In this document: positions 36,712 to 39,196 of the stretch, piece after piece
Numbering within the stretch: the stretch's first letter is position 1
Layout: every line of letters begins with the position of its first letter
Source: a virus
Reading direction: 5' to 3' (one strand)
Length of the DNA: 39,196 nucleotides
IMG/VR virus record: IMGVR_UViG_3300044756_000020
Span: 1 to 39,196 of that record
Translations under genes and position numbers: made by a program
The notes under the pieces: model-generated
Told to the model about the DNA's origin: nothing
The model's input: only the letters and a program-made list of their open reading frames with translations
The model's database searches: none

Positions 36712-39196
36712 GCAGCACACTCGCCTCCGGCCTCCTCGCCCCAACGACGGGCCCAACACCACAAACGGGACCGCCACGGCTCCCCAATATTCCGGGCCTC
36801 ATCCCCCAAGGGATGCGGCCGATCGATATCGGCACGACCGGCGACCAGATGATGGCCTTCCTGATCCCGCCGAAGCGGCATCCAAACGACCCGCCACCCG
36901 ACAGTGATGACGCTCTCCCCGACAGCCTCAGGCCCTACGCGGCCGGCCTCAGACCCACCCAGCGCCCGGCTGGTGTCGACTGGCAGCAGGAAATTATCTT
37001 CGAGCGCCTGTCCAAGACCGACAGCCAAATAGCCAATATCGCCCGCCACTACTTCCAGGCGGCCAGAAACTACGATGATTACCTATCGAGACAACGCATC
37101 ACCGCCAGTAAATATTACGCCGGCGAGCCAGACACCCCGCAAATCGAGGGCCGGTCAAACATAACCCTCACGATCGTCCGCGACACCATCAGGCAGACCC
37201 TGCCGAGCATGCTTAGGCTCTTCACATCCGTGCAAGACCCCGTCTCCTTCGAACCCTTGGCCGACGACACCACACCGGACGACAAAACGGCGACCCTCCT
37301 CGCCCGTCAGGCGACCGATTACACCAGATGGGCCCTGTTTACGGCCAATCCAGGTTGGCAAATCATCCACGACGCCCTCCTCGACGCCCTGACGAGGAAA
37401 GCCGGCTGGGTCAGGTGGTCCTGGGGCTCGAAACGCCAGGTCAGGACCGAGGCTTGCCAAGGCCTGCTCCTCCCGCAGTTGCAAATGCTCCTCGCCGAGC
37501 CCGGCATCGAGGCGCAGCGCATCTCGCGTCGGCCGATGACCCAGGAAGAGACCAAATACTTAAACAAAACGCCGGAGGGACAGATGTTCCTCCAGACCGG
37601 CCAGCCAGCCGAATACTGGGGCGCCACCCTGACGAGAACGGCACAGCGAGCGTGGCCCCAGATCGAGCATGTCCCGGCTGAGTGCGTCTGGATCGTCGCC
37701 GACGCCACAAGTGTCGAAACCGCCCGCGCTGTCTTTCACGTCCGTGACGTAACCGTATCGGATCTCATCGAGGCAGGCCTGCCGGAAGACAAGGTTCTCG
37801 CCCACCGCGACAGCCAGATGAACGCGAGACAACGTCAACAAATGATCGCCCGCGACCGCGCGCAAGGTCAGTCGGTCCAGGGATCTCCCCCACCCGGCGA
37901 CAAGTCGATGGCGACGGTAAGATACGTCGAAGGTTTCATCCGTTGTGACACGGATGGAGACAATCAGGCGGAACTCATCCACGTCCACCTGCTCGGCAAC
38001 GCGACGACCCTGATAAAGTGGGAACGCACCGACGAGATCCCATTAAGCTGCTTCACTCCATACCGGGAACCCGGCCGCGTCATCGGTCAAAGTCAGGCCG
38101 ATATGGTCATGGACCTGCAACGGACGGAAAGCCGTGTCATGCGCGGCGTTCTCGACAGCCTGGGCCAGTCCATGTTCCCCCGCACGATCATGACGCAAGG
38201 CATGGCCAACCTCGCCGACGTGCGGCAAACCGCGATCGGCGCCATCATCCGCGTATCGCAACCAAACGCCGTCTCGGAACTCGTGAAGCCGTTCATGGGT
38301 AAAGAAGCCCTCCCGGTCATGGACGTTTTGGAAAAGATCAGGGAAAGCCGCACAGGCATCACCCGCGCATCGTCCGGCCTCACCGTCGATGAGCTGCAAA
38401 GCACGACACCGATGGCCGTCTCCCAGCAGGCCAGTGCCGCGCAGGACCGTCTCGACATGGTCGCCCGCACCCTGGCCGAAACGGGACTTGCCCCGCTCTA
38501 CACTGGCATCCTTAAAATGATGGCCAGACAGCAGGACCGTCCCAACGTCATCCGTATCCGAAACAAATGGCAGGCCATCGACCCGCGCGCGCTCGCCACG
38601 ATGTGGCAGACCGCCGTCAATGTCGGCGGCAAGGGCCTCCCGCAAGAGCGCCTCGCCATGCTCGCCCAGATCGCCCAAAAGCAGGAGCAAATCATGCAAA
38701 TCGGCGGCATGGCCAACCCGCTCGCCGGCATCCCTGAATACCGAAACACGCTGGCCAGAATGCTCGAGACAGTCAACATCGGCGACGTATCCTCATACTT
38801 TAAGGAACTCCCCGAGGGCTTCACCCCGCCAGCCCCGCCACAGCAGCCCAGCCCCGAGCAGCTCCTCGCCCAGGTACAGAAGGAAAAGACGGCGGCGGAC
38901 GTGGAAAATGACAGAGCCAAGGAACAAACCAGCCGCGCGTCCCTGCTGATGCAGGATGACAGGGAGCGCGACAAGTCGGCGCTCGACGCCTGGACGAAGA
39001 CGTGGGTCGCGGCCGCTCAGTTCGGCACGCCGGCCCCGTCCCTGGATCAGTTCAAACAAGCAATGAAGAACGATGCGCCGGCTGTCGGCCTCCTCGGCGA
39101 CCTGCCGCCTCCCACGTCAGCGCAGCCCCCGGCGGTAGGGCAACAGCCGCCAGGGCAGCCGCCCCGGCCACCGGGGCCGCCACCCGGGGTGCCGGG
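36708..39196 (+). CDS. portal protein, N-terminal and main part (continues at 1-356)
   Basis: Forms the dodecameric ring at the capsid vertex through which DNA is packaged and ejected. The reading frame opens at ATG 36708, overlapping the previous stop as ATGA, runs off the window end and continues in frame at base 3 through the 127-base terminal overlap. The joined protein is 905 aa, longer than a P22-type portal of about 725 aa. The body has the mixed alpha/beta portal pattern, including the segments QADMVMDLQRTESRVMRGVL and TGITRASSGL, that is typical of podovirus portals. The C-terminal third is helical and Gln/Glu-rich, then turns into a Pro/Gly/Met-rich tail. Its place after the large terminase and before scaffold and capsid agrees with this call. 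The family assignment is from pattern recognition, not from a profile search. Confidence 0.85.
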   Translation, partial: MSSTLASGLLAPTTGPTPQTGPPRLPNIPGLIPQGMRPIDIGTTGDQMMAFLIPPKRHPNDPPPDSDDALPDSLRPYAAGLRPTQRPAGVDWQQEIIFERLSKTDSQIANIARHYFQAARNYDDYLSRQRITASKYYAGEPDTPQIEGRSNITLTIVRDTIRQTLPSMLRLFTSVQDPVSFEPLADDTTPDDKTATLLARQATDYTRWALFTANPGWQIIHDALLDALTRKAGWVRWSWGSKRQVRTEACQGLLLPQLQMLLAEPGIEAQRISRRPMTQEETKYLNKTPEGQMFLQTGQPAEYWGATLTRTAQRAWPQIEHVPAECVWIVADATSVETARAVFHVRDVTVSDLIEAGLPEDKVLAHRDSQMNARQRQQMIARDRAQGQSVQGSPPPGDKSMATVRYVEGFIRCDTDGDNQAELIHVHLLGNATTLIKWERTDEIPLSCFTPYREPGRVIGQSQADMVMDLQRTESRVMRGVLDSLGQSMFPRTIMTQGMANLADVRQTAIGAIIRVSQPNAVSELVKPFMGKEALPVMDVLEKIRESRTGITRASSGLTVDELQSTTPMAVSQQASAAQDRLDMVARTLAETGLAPLYTGILKMMARQQDRPNVIRIRNKWQAIDPRALATMWQTAVNVGGKGLPQERLAMLAQIAQKQEQIMQIGGMANPLAGIPEYRNTLARMLETVNIGDVSSYFKELPEGFTPPAPPQQPSPEQLLAQVQKEKTAADVENDRAKEQTSRASLLMQDDRERDKSALDAWTKTWVAAAQFGTPAPSLDQFKQAMKNDAPAVGLLGDLPPPTSAQPPAVGQQPPGQPPRPPGPPPGVP
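39070..39196. repeat. terminal 127-bp overlap, right copy
   Basis: Right-hand copy of bases 1-127. Removing one copy leaves a circle of 39,069 bp. Confidence 0.9.

Overview
The window is one complete, GC-rich tailed-phage genome of podovirus type, cut open inside the portal gene. Bases 39070-39196 repeat bases 1-127 exactly, so the molecule closes into a circle of 39,069 bp. The portal gene starts at 36708, runs off the right end and finishes at 356. The repeat length is typical of a de Bruijn assembler k-mer overlap, so it is treated as a closure artefact and not a biological terminal repeat. The host is most likely an alphaproteobacterium: the phage carries a GcrA-like protein (a cell-cycle regulator family largely confined to that class), an MT-A70 adenine methyltransferase, and HTH and metabolic genes of the kind common in alphaproteobacterial phages. 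The host inference rests on family knowledge.

Late region (rightward, 33545 through the origin to 19530): a small membrane protein, a conserved small protein, a free-standing RNA polymerase alpha-CTD-like protein, the large terminase, three small genes, the portal, four small or accessory genes, scaffold, major capsid protein (SU10/DUF5309-like), head-tail adaptor, a tail fibre with an N-terminal high-potential iron-sulfur (HiPIP)-like Cys motif, a pectate-lyase-like tailspike, a tail-collar fibre, a nozzle-like protein and a set of internal/ejection proteins, one with a lytic transglycosylase domain. Most junctions are ATGA or TGATG overlaps, showing translational coupling. A single leftward gene (4419-4622) sits between scaffold and capsid.

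Leftward cluster 1 (21201 to 19521) has very small genes, several with membrane segments, plus a winged-HTH-like protein. It starts from a control region (21202-21442) with palindromic operators, from which a small HTH regulator (21443-21670) is transcribed rightward and closed by a strong terminator.

Early/replication region (rightward, 21822-30869): GcrA-like regulator, RusA-like resolvase, PAPS-reductase-like PP-loop protein, small zinc-ribbon proteins, a predicted PD-(D/E)XK nuclease, an MT-A70 methyltransferase and a prim-pol/AAA helicase replicase. A remarkable nested set of alternative hairpins with a terminator follows the replicase gene.

Leftward cluster 2 (32414 to 30815) holds five overlapping small genes, two with helix-turn-helix domains, and diverges from a DUF5681 (possible small terminase) gene at 32595. 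No integrase and no dedicated endolysin were recognised. The items most worth following up are the HiPIP-like tail fibre, the alpha-CTD homologue, the GcrA-like/MT-A70 pair, the hairpin array after the replicase, an apparent AUU start codon at 10355, and a small gene interrupted by UGA at 21070.
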